Shown here: positions 1 through 8,033 of the stretch, piece by piece
How the letters are laid out: each line of letters opens with the position of its first letter
How positions within the stretch are numbered: position 1 is the first letter of the stretch
NCBI RefSeq assembly: GCF_008630535.1
Contig: NZ_VWPH01000019.1
Location: forward strand, 78,305 to 142,304
DNA: 64,000 nucleotides
DNA from: Saccharopolyspora hirsuta
GTDB lineage: Bacteria; Actinomycetota; Actinomycetes; Mycobacteriales; Pseudonocardiaceae
Direction of reading: 5' to 3'
Program-made: the position numbers and the translations under genes
Notes under the pieces: generated by a model
Told to the model about the DNA's origin: nothing
What the model saw: only the letters and a program-made list of their open reading frames with translations
Database searches by the model: none

Positions 1-313
1 CGGTGGTCGTGGTGCCGCCGTTGAGCCCGATCACCATGCCCGGCTGCACCAGCCGCGCGGCCGCGGCGCTGATCCGCTGCTTCTCCGGCGCGTGCCGGGC
101 CGCTTTGTGCCGCAGCGGCAGGTCGTAGGCGATGCTGGTGGCCACCGCGCCACCGCGGGTGCGGGCCAGCAGCTGCTGCTCGGCGAGGTGGTCGAGGTCG
201 CGCCGGATGGTGGCGGCGGAGACGTCGAGCTCGGCGGCCAGCTCCTCGACGTCGGCGCGTTCGCGCTGGCCGACGATGTCCAGCAGTTTGCTCAGCCGTT
301 CGTGCCGGTTCAT
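1..313 (-). CDS. DeoR/GlpR-family transcriptional regulator, 3' part cut by window edge
   Basis: Reading the minus strand from the ATG at 313 gives MNRHERLSKLLDIVGQRERA and then a classic DeoR winged helix (VEELAAELDVSAATIRRDL, then a TRGGA turn at the wing). 104 codons are visible, including the start of the sugar-phosphate binding domain (a GLNGGTTTT motif at the edge). DeoR proteins usually repress sugar catabolic genes and respond to a phosphorylated sugar. The gene is divergent from a GH109-type glycosidase at 491, so that gene is the likely target (inference). The C-terminal part lies outside the window. Confidence 0.9.
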   Translation of the reverse strand, partial: MNRHERLSKLLDIVGQRERADVEELAAELDVSAATIRRDLDHLAEQQLLARTRGGAVATSIAYDLPLRHKAARHAPEKQRISAAAARLVQPGMVIGLNGGTTTT

Positions 314-447
314 TGCAGTCCCCTCCGCGCAGTTCGCAGGCAACCTACTACGAGCGCCCGCGCCGGTCCGCCCGGCGTGCCGCCGAACGGATCAGCTGGG
401 AAGCCGCCGCGCGTCGGTACTGGCCCGACCTCTGGTGTGCGATTGTG

Positions 448-479
448 CGTGAACTCACGTGAATACACGCAGTTTCACG
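448..479. promoter_or_regulatory. Repeated CGTGAA boxes, candidate DeoR operator
   Basis: CGTGAA occurs at 448-453 and again at 458-463, exactly 10 bp apart (one helical turn). Its inverse TTCACG lies at 474-479, directly before the ribosome binding site of the glycosidase gene. Clustered short repeats between a DeoR gene and a divergent catabolic gene fit a DeoR operator. Assignment to this regulator is inference. Confidence 0.5.
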
Positions 480-490
480 CAGGAGGAATG

Positions 491-1864
491 ATGGTCGAGC
501 TTCCGCGCAGTGCCCTGTCCCGGCGGACCCTGCTGCGCTCCGGCGCGGCGGCGGGGGCAGGTCTCGGACTCGCCGGGCTGGCCCCCGGGGCGGCCGCCGC
601 GCAGGACGCGTGGCCCGCGGCCAAGGGCGAAACCATGATGGGCGTGCCGTTCGAGGCGCACGAGGTGGTGCGCGTCGGGATCATCGGTGTCGGCAACCGG
701 GGTTCGAGCATGCTGCCGCTGTTCCTGGAGCTGGACGGTGTCGCGATCACCGCGGTGTGCGACACCAGCGCCGAGGCGGTGGAGCGCGCGGCGCGCGCGG
801 TGGTCGAGCAGGGCAGGCCGGAACCGGCCAAGTACAGCGCGGGCGAGCACGACTTCGAGAACCTGCTCGCCCGGGACGACGTGGACTTCGCCTACATCGC
901 CACGCCGTGGGAGTGGCACACGCCGATGGCCGTCGTCGCGATGCGCAACGGCAAGCACGTCGGCGTCGAGTGCCCGCTCGGCGTCACCGTCGACGAGCTG
1001 TGGGAGCTGGTCGACGTCTCCGAGCAGACCCGGCGGCACTGCATCCAGCTGGAGAACTGCTGCTACGGGCAGAACGAGCTGCGGGTGCTGCGCATGGCCC
1101 ACGACGGCATGTTCGGCGACCTGCTCCACGGCGCGGGGGCCTACCTGCACGACCTCCGGGAACTGCTGTTCTCCAAGACCTACTACGCGGGGCAGTGGCG
1201 GCGGGCCTGGCACACCAAGCTCAACGCCGACCTCTACCCGACGCACGGGCTCGGCCCGGTCGCGGCCTACCTGGACGTCAACCGCGGGGACCGGCTGGTG
1301 CGGATCACCTCCATGAGCACCCCGGCGCTGGGGCTGGCGGCCTACCGGCAGGAGCACCTGCCGCCGGACGACCCGGCCTGGCAGGAGCGCTACGCCAAGG
1401 GCGACGCGACGATGAGCCTGATCCAGACCGAGCAGGGCCGCGTCATCCACCTCGTGCACGACGTCTCCAACGGTCGCCCCTACAGCCGGTTGAACCAGCT
1501 GCAGGGCACCAAAGGCGTGTTCGAGGACTACCCGCCGCGGATCTACCTGGAGCCCACCGGGACCCCGCACGAGTGGGGCAACTGGGACGACTACGCCGAG
1601 CACGACCACTGGCTGTGGAAGGAGGTCGGTCCCGGCCCGGGCGGCCACGGCGGCATGGACTACCTGATGCTCTACCGCCTCGCGCAGACCATGCACCTGG
1701 GCCTGCCGCCGGACATCGACGTCTACGACTCGGCCACCTGGAGCGCCCCGTTCGCCCTCAGCGCGCGGTCCATCGAGCAGAACAGCGCCCCGGTCGACTT
1801 CCCGGACTTCACCCGGGGCCGCTGGCGCACCCCGCACCCCGGCACCGATTCGGCCAAGCCCTGA
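491..1864 (+). CDS. Tat-exported GH109-type glycosidase (alpha-N-acetylgalactosaminidase-like, Gfo/Idh/MocA fold)
   Basis: 457 residues. The N-terminus has a twin-arginine signal (SRRTLLRS, then a hydrophobic AG-rich stretch ending near AAAQD), so export folded through Tat is expected. The mature part starts with an NAD-binding Rossmann motif (GVGNRG) and carries landmarks I associate with GH109: YIATPWEWH, LENCCYGQNE, GAYLHDLREL and YPTHGLGPVAAYLDVNRGDR. GH109 enzymes use tightly bound NAD in a redox-assisted hydrolysis of alpha-GalNAc. The ATG at 491 is chosen over the overlapping ATG at 488 because AGGAGG (481-486) is then 4 bases away. Substrate is inferred from family only; some relatives are plain oxidoreductases. 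Confidence 0.82.
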   Translation: MVELPRSALSRRTLLRSGAAAGAGLGLAGLAPGAAAAQDAWPAAKGETMMGVPFEAHEVVRVGIIGVGNRGSSMLPLFLELDGVAITAVCDTSAEAVERAARAVVEQGRPEPAKYSAGEHDFENLLARDDVDFAYIATPWEWHTPMAVVAMRNGKHVGVECPLGVTVDELWELVDVSEQTRRHCIQLENCCYGQNELRVLRMAHDGMFGDLLHGAGAYLHDLRELLFSKTYYAGQWRRAWHTKLNADLYPTHGLGPVAAYLDVNRGDRLVRITSMSTPALGLAAYRQEHLPPDDPAWQERYAKGDATMSLIQTEQGRVIHLVHDVSNGRPYSRLNQLQGTKGVFEDYPPRIYLEPTGTPHEWGNWDDYAEHDHWLWKEVGPGPGGHGGMDYLMLYRLAQTMHLGLPPDIDVYDSATWSAPFALSARSIEQNSAPVDFPDFTRGRWRTPHPGTDSAKP

Positions 1865-1887
1865 GTCGCGGGTATTCGTTTTCCGGT

Positions 1888-1916
1888 GGGTGGGCGGCCC
1901 CGACCGCCGCCCACCC
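1888..1916 (+). terminator. Hairpin terminator after the glycosidase gene
   Basis: GGGTGGGCGGC and GCCGCCCACCC form a perfect 11-bp stem with a 7-base loop, 23 bases after the glycosidase stop. There is no clear U-tract, as is usual in actinomycetes. The rest of 1917-2160 shows no convincing gene; a weak GGACAC/GTGTCC hairpin at 2126-2140 could end the opposing regulator transcript. Confidence 0.7.
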
Positions 1917-2160
1917 GTTCCCCGAATGCCGGGTGAAACCCCCGACGCTCCACCCGGCGAGCACGCCTGCCGTTCTCGCAGGTCAGCGGGCGTGCCGTTA
2001 AAAGCCTGCGGGTTGTTCGGCCGTTGTGCAAGGGGGCACCCGGCGATTTCGGGCGTATCGAGCGCCACATTTTCGGTAGCGGAGTGTTTCTTCGCAATTA
2101 CGTTCGGCAGTCGCGGAGCGGTGGCGGACACGAGGTGTCCTCGACCGGTGGCGCGGCAGG

Positions 2161-3018
2161 TCAGGGGAGCAGGCCTTGGCGGCGGGCGGCCACCACCGCT
2201 TCGTGCCGGTTGTGGACGTCCAGCTTGTGCATGGCGCTGCGCAGGTAGGCCTTGACCGTCTCCGGCCGCAGGGAGAGGCGGTTGCCGGTTTCGGCGTTGG
2301 TGCAGCCCAGGGCGACCTGGGAGAGGACGTCGAGCTCGCGCGGCGTCAGGTTCGCCGTCCGGGCTTCCCCGGACGGCGAGGCCAGGCCCGCCAGCCGGTC
2401 GCAGGCCTGGTGCAGGCGGTCGCGGAGGGCGGAGTCGTCGAGACCCTGGGCGATGGCGCGGAACTCCGCGTGCAGCTCCCGCACCTCCTCCAGCGCCACC
2501 TGCTCCCGGGGCGCGGTGGTCTCCGCCGCGCGCAGCAGCCGCAGGCGGCGGTCGACCTCGTCGCGCACGGCGAGCTCGTCGGCCAGCCGACGGGTCACGC
2601 CCACCACGACGTCGATCGCCCGGTCGCCCAACCGGGCCGCACCGCGCGCCGCGCCGTAGAGCACCCCGCGCACCGCGCCGCCGACCAGTACCGGTGCGGC
2701 CACCACGGAGCTGATCCCTTCGGCGAGCACCGGCGCGTCGTAGTCGTGGCTGATCGTCAGCGCGGTGGCGTAGTCGCTGACCGCGTCCGGCCTGCCCCGC
2801 GCCAGCACCCGGCCGCCGAGCCCGGCCGCCGCCCGGACCTGGAGTCCTTTCAGCATGTTGGTGCGCACCCCGGCGAGCTCCGACAGGTGCAGCGCGCCCT
2901 CGGCGGCCTGCCCGCCGAAGGACACGGGCATGTCCGCCCGCTGCCGCACCGCGCGGACGGCCTGGCGGAAGGCGTCGCCGTCGTCCGGGCGCAAGAGCGC
3001 GTCACCGCCGGTTCGCAC
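2161..3018 (-). CDS. GAF-LuxR family transcriptional regulator
   Basis: 285 residues from a GTG start at 3018, preceded by a GGAAAGGG ribosome binding site. The N-terminal two thirds look like a GAF-type sensor domain (ARGRPDAVSDYATALTISHD, then VVAAPVLVGGAVRGVLYGA). After a helical linker comes a C-terminal LuxR helix-turn-helix (LTPRELDVLSQVALGCTNAE, then RPETVKAYLRSAMHKLDVHN). No receiver domain is present, so it is not a standard response regulator; the GAF domain probably senses a small ligand. It is divergent from the acyl-CoA synthetase at 3114 with 95 bp between them, so that gene is the obvious candidate target. Confidence 0.85.
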   Translation of the reverse strand: MRTGGDALLRPDDGDAFRQAVRAVRQRADMPVSFGGQAAEGALHLSELAGVRTNMLKGLQVRAAAGLGGRVLARGRPDAVSDYATALTISHDYDAPVLAEGISSVVAAPVLVGGAVRGVLYGAARGAARLGDRAIDVVVGVTRRLADELAVRDEVDRRLRLLRAAETTAPREQVALEEVRELHAEFRAIAQGLDDSALRDRLHQACDRLAGLASPSGEARTANLTPRELDVLSQVALGCTNAETGNRLSLRPETVKAYLRSAMHKLDVHNRHEAVVAARRQGLLP

Positions 3019-3113
3019 ATCCACCCCTTTCCGGGGGTAGCCGGGACTGCTGTGTGGCGCGGAGCATAACGCCCGGCAGCGCCGGGGCAAAGAAGCCGGG
3101 AAAGGGGCCGACC

Positions 3114-4763
3114 GTGAGCACTGAGCTGAGCACCACGCCGAACACCGCGCCAGAGGCCCGCGTGGCCGAACTGCTCGCCCGGTTCGACACCCCGGACGCC
3201 TGCGCGGCCGACCTGCTCTGCGACGGCCACCCCGCCGACGCGGTCGCCTTCACCGTCGTCGAACCGGATCTGTCCAGTCAGGACATCACCTACGGCCGGT
3301 TGCGGCGCGACTCGGCGAAGTTCGCCGCCGCGCTGGCCGACCTGGGCGTGGCCCCCGGCGACGCGGTCGCGGTGCTGATGGGCAAGTCCGCCGACCTCGT
3401 GGTGGCGCTGCTGGGGATCTGGCGCCGCGGCGCGGTCCACGTGCCGCTGTTCACCGCGTTCGCGCCACCGGCCATCGCACTGCGGCTGCAGGCCAGCGGC
3501 GCGAAGGTCGTGGTGGTCGACGCCGACCAGCGCGCGAAACTCGCGCCGAGCGAGGACATCCCGGCCGACGCGCCGTGGCGGACCATTGTGGCCGGTGACT
3601 CCGCGGACGAGCAGTCGCTCACCGCGCTGCTGGACCGCTACACCGGCGACGAGCCGGGCGGGCAGGCCGTGCCGCTGGGCGGGGACGGGCTGCTGGTGCA
3701 GCTGTTCACCTCGGGCACCACCGGCACCCCGAAGGGTGTTCCGGTGCCGATCCGCGCGCTGGCCTCCTTCCAGGCGTACCTGGAGTTCGGGCTGGACGTC
3801 CGGGCCGACGACGTGTTCTGGAACGCCGCGGACCCGGGCTGGGCCTACGGCCTGTACTACGCGATCCTCGGTCCGCTGGCCGCCGGTCGGCGCAGCATCC
3901 TGCTGCACGCGGGCTTCTCCCCGGCGCGGACCTGGCAGGTGATGCGCGAGTTCGGGGTCACCAACTTCGCCGCTGCGCCGACCGTCTACCGCAGCCTGCG
4001 CACCGACACCTCGGCCGACCCCGCCGGGATCCGGCTCCGCCGCGCCTCCTCGGCGGGCGAGCCGCTGACCCCGGAGGTGGTGTCCTGGTCCGAGCGCGAG
4101 CTGGGCGTGACCGTGCGCGACCACTACGGGCAGACCGAGCACGGCATGATGATCGTCAACGCCTGGGCCGACGGGGTCCGCGACGAGATCAAGCCGGGGT
4201 CGATGGGCGCGGCGCTGCCCGGCTGGTCGGCCGAGGTGCTCTACGACGACCGCGACGACCCGGCGCCCGCAGGCACCGCCGGGCGGATCGCGATCGAGGT
4301 CGCCACCAGCCCGCTGATGTGGTTCACCGGCTACACCGGCGCGCCGGAGAAGACCGCGGAGCGGTTCACCGCCGACGGCCGCTGGTACGTGACCGGCGAT
4401 GCCGGGTCCCGCGACGCCGACGGTGCGTTCTTCTTCTCCTCCCGGGACGACGACGTGATCATCATGGCCGGGTACCGGATCGGGCCGTTCGACGTGGAGA
4501 GCGTGCTGGTCCAGCACGAGTCGGTCGCCGAAGCGGCGGTGATCGGCGTCCCCGACGAGCTGCGCGGCGAGGTCCTGGAGGCGTTCGTGGTGCTGCGCCC
4601 GGGGGCCAGCGGCGGCGACGAGCTGGTGACCGAGCTGCAGCAGCTGGTCAAGCGCAAGTTCGCCGCGCACGCCTACCCGCGGTCGGTGCACTTCGTCGAG
4701 CAGCTGCCCAAGACGCCGAGCGGCAAGATCCAGCGCTTCGTGCTCCGCCAGCAGCGCCGGTGA
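3114..4763 (+). CDS. AMP-forming acyl-CoA synthetase (acetyl/medium-chain type)
   Basis: 549 residues, GTG start with GGGAAAGGGG upstream. It carries the signatures of the adenylate-forming family: the phosphate-binding loop LFTSGTTGTPKGVP, the DHYGQTEHG motif, YVTGDAG and the C-terminal PSGKIQR with the catalytic lysine of the thioester half-reaction. The region NAADPGWAYGLYYAI resembles acetyl-CoA synthetase-like and medium-chain acyl-CoA ligases rather than long-chain FadD proteins. It activates a carboxylic acid to its CoA thioester; the substrate cannot be told from sequence alone. It is divergent from a GAF-LuxR regulator and convergent, with no gap, with the next gene. Confidence 0.88.
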   Translation: MSTELSTTPNTAPEARVAELLARFDTPDACAADLLCDGHPADAVAFTVVEPDLSSQDITYGRLRRDSAKFAAALADLGVAPGDAVAVLMGKSADLVVALLGIWRRGAVHVPLFTAFAPPAIALRLQASGAKVVVVDADQRAKLAPSEDIPADAPWRTIVAGDSADEQSLTALLDRYTGDEPGGQAVPLGGDGLLVQLFTSGTTGTPKGVPVPIRALASFQAYLEFGLDVRADDVFWNAADPGWAYGLYYAILGPLAAGRRSILLHAGFSPARTWQVMREFGVTNFAAAPTVYRSLRTDTSADPAGIRLRRASSAGEPLTPEVVSWSERELGVTVRDHYGQTEHGMMIVNAWADGVRDEIKPGSMGAALPGWSAEVLYDDRDDPAPAGTAGRIAIEVATSPLMWFTGYTGAPEKTAERFTADGRWYVTGDAGSRDADGAFFFSSRDDDVIIMAGYRIGPFDVESVLVQHESVAEAAVIGVPDELRGEVLEAFVVLRPGASGGDELVTELQQLVKRKFAAHAYPRSVHFVEQLPKTPSGKIQRFVLRQQRR

Positions 4764-5507
4764 TCACCAGTCGGGCTCGCCGGTGATCTCGGTGCAGACC
4801 AGCCCGTCGCCGTCGGAGGGCGTGCCGAGCAGCGCCCGGGCGGCGAGCTGGTCGACGTCCAGGCAGCGGACCGGGCGGCCGTCGACCAGCAGCGGGGCGC
4901 GCTGCGGGCCAGCGGCGGCGTAGGCCAGCACGCGCCGCGGTTCGCTGCCGTCGGCCAGCCGGACCCGCTCGTCCCCGTGCAGGTGGACCAGCCGGTACCG
5001 GACGCCGCGGCCCTCGCACCGGTCGAGCACCCGGCGCTGCTCCGGGGTGGCGAACCAGAGCGCGTGCTCCTCCACCACGCCGGGCGCGGCCACCAGCACG
5101 GCCGGTCGCTGGCCGTCGTGGACGCGCAGGCCCGCGGCCCACACCGCGGACAGGCCGGTGCAGCGGGCAGTGAGCACCACCACCGGCCCGGACAGCCCCA
5201 GCTCGGTGCGCAGCCAGGTGATCTTGGACGGGCAGGCGTTCGACCCGTAGGCCAGCACGAGCTGCCGACCTCGCATCGGCGCGGCACCGCGCTCGGCGAG
5301 CCAGTCGTCCAGGCAACCCCCGTCGGGACCGTCGCCGCTGACGCGCCAACCGGAGGGGACGGAGGAGTCCGGCGTCAGCGCCCGGCCGACGCCGTCGAGG
5401 TGGACGAACGAGAAGCCGGGCCGCGCACCGGGATAGGGAGCCGCGGGGTAGTCGGAGTCCGGGAACGGCGAGCGGACGGGGGCTGCGGGAAGGTCGGGGC
5501 TGGACAT
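4764..5507 (-). CDS. Protein with gamma-glutamylcyclotransferase-like (AYGSN) motif, function unknown
   Basis: 247 residues. The central LAYGSNACPSKI segment resembles the substrate-loop motif of the gamma-glutamylcyclotransferase-like fold (YGSN), and a VLDRCEGRGVRYRL segment follows where that fold usually carries an acidic residue. The N-terminal 75 residues are proline-rich without a signal peptide. No specific substrate can be assigned. The stop codon directly abuts the stop of the convergent synthetase gene (shared TGATCA), leaving no space for a terminator between them. Confidence 0.65.
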   Translation of the reverse strand: MSSPDLPAAPVRSPFPDSDYPAAPYPGARPGFSFVHLDGVGRALTPDSSVPSGWRVSGDGPDGGCLDDWLAERGAAPMRGRQLVLAYGSNACPSKITWLRTELGLSGPVVVLTARCTGLSAVWAAGLRVHDGQRPAVLVAAPGVVEEHALWFATPEQRRVLDRCEGRGVRYRLVHLHGDERVRLADGSEPRRVLAYAAAGPQRAPLLVDGRPVRCLDVDQLAARALLGTPSDGDGLVCTEITGEPDW

Positions 5508-5598
5508 GGCCGCTCAGCATTCCGACCGACCCGGCCCGCCGCTATGAGCGCCACCACGATTCCCGCCGAACAACCCGATCAGCCGACCACCGCCGGGT

Positions 5599-5654
5599 CG
5601 TTCACCCGGGTTGGGCGCGATCTCGCGAGAGATCGACCGGCACCCGGGTGAACG
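5599..5654. repeat. Nested inverted repeat, probable terminator
   Basis: CGTTCACCCGGG (5599-5610) and CCCGGGTGAACG (5643-5654) are a perfect 12-bp inverted pair. Inside lies a second hairpin, CGATCTC (5618-5624) and GAGATCG (5629-5635) around a GCGA tetraloop. The structure sits 28 bases after the EamA stop and upstream of the AYGSN gene. It probably ends the EamA transcript, but the double design is unusual. Confidence 0.6.
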
Positions 5655-5682
5655 TCAACCGCGGAACCGCCTCCTCGCGCGG

Positions 5683-6615
5683 CTAGCGGGCCGGGCGGCC
5701 GAGCCGGGTGCGGACGGCGGTGGCGGCGCAGCCGATGACGGCCAGGCCGCCCAGCACGGTGGGCCAGGTGAGGTCTTCGCCCAGCAGCAGCGCGGCCCAG
5801 CAGATGCTCATCACCGGCTGGGTGAGCTGGACCTGGCTGACCTGCGCCATCGGGCCGATCGCCAGGCCCCGGTACCAGGCGAAGAAACCGAGGTACATGC
5901 TCACCACGGCCAGGTAGGCGAACGCGGCCCACTCCACCGCCGTCCCGCTCGGGGGCTGCTGGGCCATCGAGACGCCGGTGAGCGCGATCATCAGCGGCGC
6001 GGCGAGCACGAGCGCCCAGGACACGGTCTGCCAGGCGCCGAGCTCGCGGGCGAGCAGCCCGCCCTCCGCGTAGCCGACCGCGGCGGCCAGCACCGAGCCG
6101 AACAGCAGCAGATCGGACCAGTGCAACCCGCTGAGGCCGCCGCCCTGCAGCGCGGCGAACACCACGGCCGCGGCAGCACCGACGGCCGCCATGATCCAGA
6201 ACGACTTCGGGGGACGCTCGTGCCCGCGGAGCACGGCCACCACCGCGGTCGCGGCGGGCAGCACCGCGATCACCACGGCGCCGTGGCTGGCCGGGGCGGT
6301 GGTGAGCGCGAAGGAGGTCAGCACGGGGAAGCCCACGACCACGCCACCGGCGACGACCGCGACCCGCACCCACTGGACGCCGCGCGGCAGCCGCTGCCTG
6401 GTGATCGCCAGCGCGGCGGCTGCGAGCAGGGCGGCGATGACGGCGCGGGCGGAGCCGGTGAAAAGCGGGGACATCCCGCCGCCCGCGACGGCGACGCGGG
6501 TGAACGGGACGGTGAAGGAGAAGGCGCCCACGCCGAGCAGGCCCCAGCCGAGACCGGCCCGGGACGTGGATAGCGCTGGTGCGTCGGGAAGAGTAGCGCT
6601 ACTCTGTAGTCTCAT
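5683..6615 (-). CDS. EamA/DMT-superfamily transporter
   Basis: 310 residues with about ten hydrophobic helices in two internal halves, typical of the drug/metabolite transporter family (RhaT/YdcZ type). The second half contains the usual AVVSMYLGFFAWYRGLAIG stretch. It likely exports an amino acid or related metabolite across the cytoplasmic membrane. The ATG at 6615 overlaps the divergent MocR start, so the operator palindrome lies inside the first codons; no later ATG keeps the first helix intact. EamA genes next to MocR regulators often export the vitamin B6 or amino-acid-related effector, which is inference here. Confidence 0.8.
   Translation of the reverse strand: MRLQSSATLPDAPALSTSRAGLGWGLLGVGAFSFTVPFTRVAVAGGGMSPLFTGSARAVIAALLAAAALAITRQRLPRGVQWVRVAVVAGGVVVGFPVLTSFALTTAPASHGAVVIAVLPAATAVVAVLRGHERPPKSFWIMAAVGAAAAVVFAALQGGGLSGLHWSDLLLFGSVLAAAVGYAEGGLLARELGAWQTVSWALVLAAPLMIALTGVSMAQQPPSGTAVEWAAFAYLAVVSMYLGFFAWYRGLAIGPMAQVSQVQLTQPVMSICWAALLLGEDLTWPTVLGGLAVIGCAATAVRTRLGRPAR
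6590..6605. promoter_or_regulatory. Perfect 16-bp palindrome, MocR operator candidate with leaderless promoter
   Basis: AGAGTAGCGCTACTCT is perfectly symmetric. Its right half contains TACTCT (6600-6605), a good -10 box placed 8 bases before the MocR ATG at 6614, so the MocR mRNA is probably leaderless. The left half read on the other strand gives the same TACTCT toward the transporter. One site could therefore control both genes. Confidence 0.65.
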
Positions 6616-8026
6616 GTCGAACGATAGCAGTTCGCGCATCGTCGCCGAACTCCGCGAGTGGATCGCGACGGCCCCGCCGGGGGCGAAGCTGCCGTCGACG
6701 CGTGCGCTGGTCGCGCAGCACGGGGCGAGTCCGGTGACGGTGCAGAAGGCGCTGCGGACCTTGACCTCGCAAGGAGTGGTCGAGAGTCGGCCCGGTGTCG
6801 GTACTTTCGTCCGGGCGGTCCGCGTCGCCCGCCCGAACGACTACGGGTGGCAGACCGCGGCCCTCGGCGCGCCGCAGCACCGCATCCGGCAGCTGTCCAC
6901 CGCGCTGCGCACCGCGCCGAACGACGCGATGGCGCTGCACGCGGGCTACCCCGATCGCGAACTGCTACCGGAGCGCCTGGTGCGGGCCGCGTTCGCCCGA
7001 GCCGCGCGCAGCGAGGCGGCGGTCAGCAGACCCCCGGCTGCGGGGCTGCCGGAGCTGCAGGCCTGGTTCGTGACCGAGCTCGGCACGGCCACGCCGGTCG
7101 ACGTCGCGCCACCGGCGCCGAGCGACGCGGTGATCGTGCCGGGGATCCAGAGCGGGCTCAGCACCGCCTTCCGCGCGCTGGTCGGCGCCGGGCGGCCGCT
7201 CCTGGTGGAATCGCCGACCTACTGGGGCGCGATCCTCGCCGCCGCGCAGACGGGCGTCCAGCTGGTCCCGGTGCCCAGCGGCATCCGCGGCCCGGACCCG
7301 GACGAGCTGGCCCGCGCGTTCCAGCGGACCGGGGCGCGGGCCTTCTACGCGCAGCCGAACTTCGCCAACCCGACCGGCGCGCAGTGGTCGCCCGCCCTGG
7401 GCGAGGAGGTGCTGGAGGTGGTGCGCCGCCACGGGGCGTTCCTGATCGAGGACGACTCGGCGCACGACTTCGGCATCGACACCGACCCGGCGCCCCTGGC
7501 CACCCGCGACGGCAGCGGGCACGTCGTCTACCTGCGCTCGCTGACCAAGAGCGTGTCCCCGGCCGTGCGCATCGCCGGGATCATCGCCCGCGGCCCGGCC
7601 CGCGAGCGCATCCTCGTCGACGCCCACGCCGAATCCATGTACATCAGCGGGGTGCTGCAGGCCGTCGCGCTCGACGTGGTCACCCAACCGGCCTGGCGCA
7701 CGCACCTGCGCAACCTGCACCACCAGCTGGCCGCCCGCCGCGACCTCCTCGTCGCCGCGCTGCGGGAACACGTCCCCGATGCGCACCTGGAAGCGGTGCC
7801 GCAGGGCGGGCTGAACCTCTGGGTCCGGCTGCCGGACGCGACGGACCTGCCCCGGCTGGTCCGGGACTGCGAGGCCGCCGGGGTCATCATCGCCCCGGGC
7901 GACGAGTGGTTCCCCGCCGAGCCCACCGGCCCCCACCTGCGGATCAACTACGCGGGCCCGAACCCCGGTGCGTTCCCCGACGGTGCGCGCATCATCGGCG
8001 AGGCGCTCGCGAAGCAGGCGCAGTAA
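6614..8026 (+). CDS. MocR-type regulator (GntR DNA-binding domain fused to aminotransferase fold)
   Basis: 470 residues. Residues 1-70 form a GntR winged helix (LREWIATAPPGAKLPSTRAL, then VQKALRTLTSQGVVESRPGV). Residues from about 110 on form a class I aminotransferase fold with a PLP site; the Schiff-base lysine is Lys312 in SLTKS, and NFANPTGAQ and EDDSAHDF match conserved cofactor contacts. MocR proteins sense PLP or an amino-acid adduct rather than acting as metabolic enzymes. It overlaps the start of the divergent EamA transporter gene, its probable target. Confidence 0.88.
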   Translation: MSNDSSSRIVAELREWIATAPPGAKLPSTRALVAQHGASPVTVQKALRTLTSQGVVESRPGVGTFVRAVRVARPNDYGWQTAALGAPQHRIRQLSTALRTAPNDAMALHAGYPDRELLPERLVRAAFARAARSEAAVSRPPAAGLPELQAWFVTELGTATPVDVAPPAPSDAVIVPGIQSGLSTAFRALVGAGRPLLVESPTYWGAILAAAQTGVQLVPVPSGIRGPDPDELARAFQRTGARAFYAQPNFANPTGAQWSPALGEEVLEVVRRHGAFLIEDDSAHDFGIDTDPAPLATRDGSGHVVYLRSLTKSVSPAVRIAGIIARGPARERILVDAHAESMYISGVLQAVALDVVTQPAWRTHLRNLHHQLAARRDLLVAALREHVPDAHLEAVPQGGLNLWVRLPDATDLPRLVRDCEAAGVIIAPGDEWFPAEPTGPHLRINYAGPNPGAFPDGARIIGEALAKQAQ

Positions 8027-8033
8027 CCCGCCC

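Noticed and set aside
455..2131. Open frame of 558 codons opposite the GH109-type gene
   Set aside because: The forward frame has a Tat signal and conserved family motifs; the reverse frame has none.
5544..5651. Possible 35-codon gene on the + strand
   Set aside because: It runs through the nested hairpin, has no ribosome binding site and no recognisable pattern.
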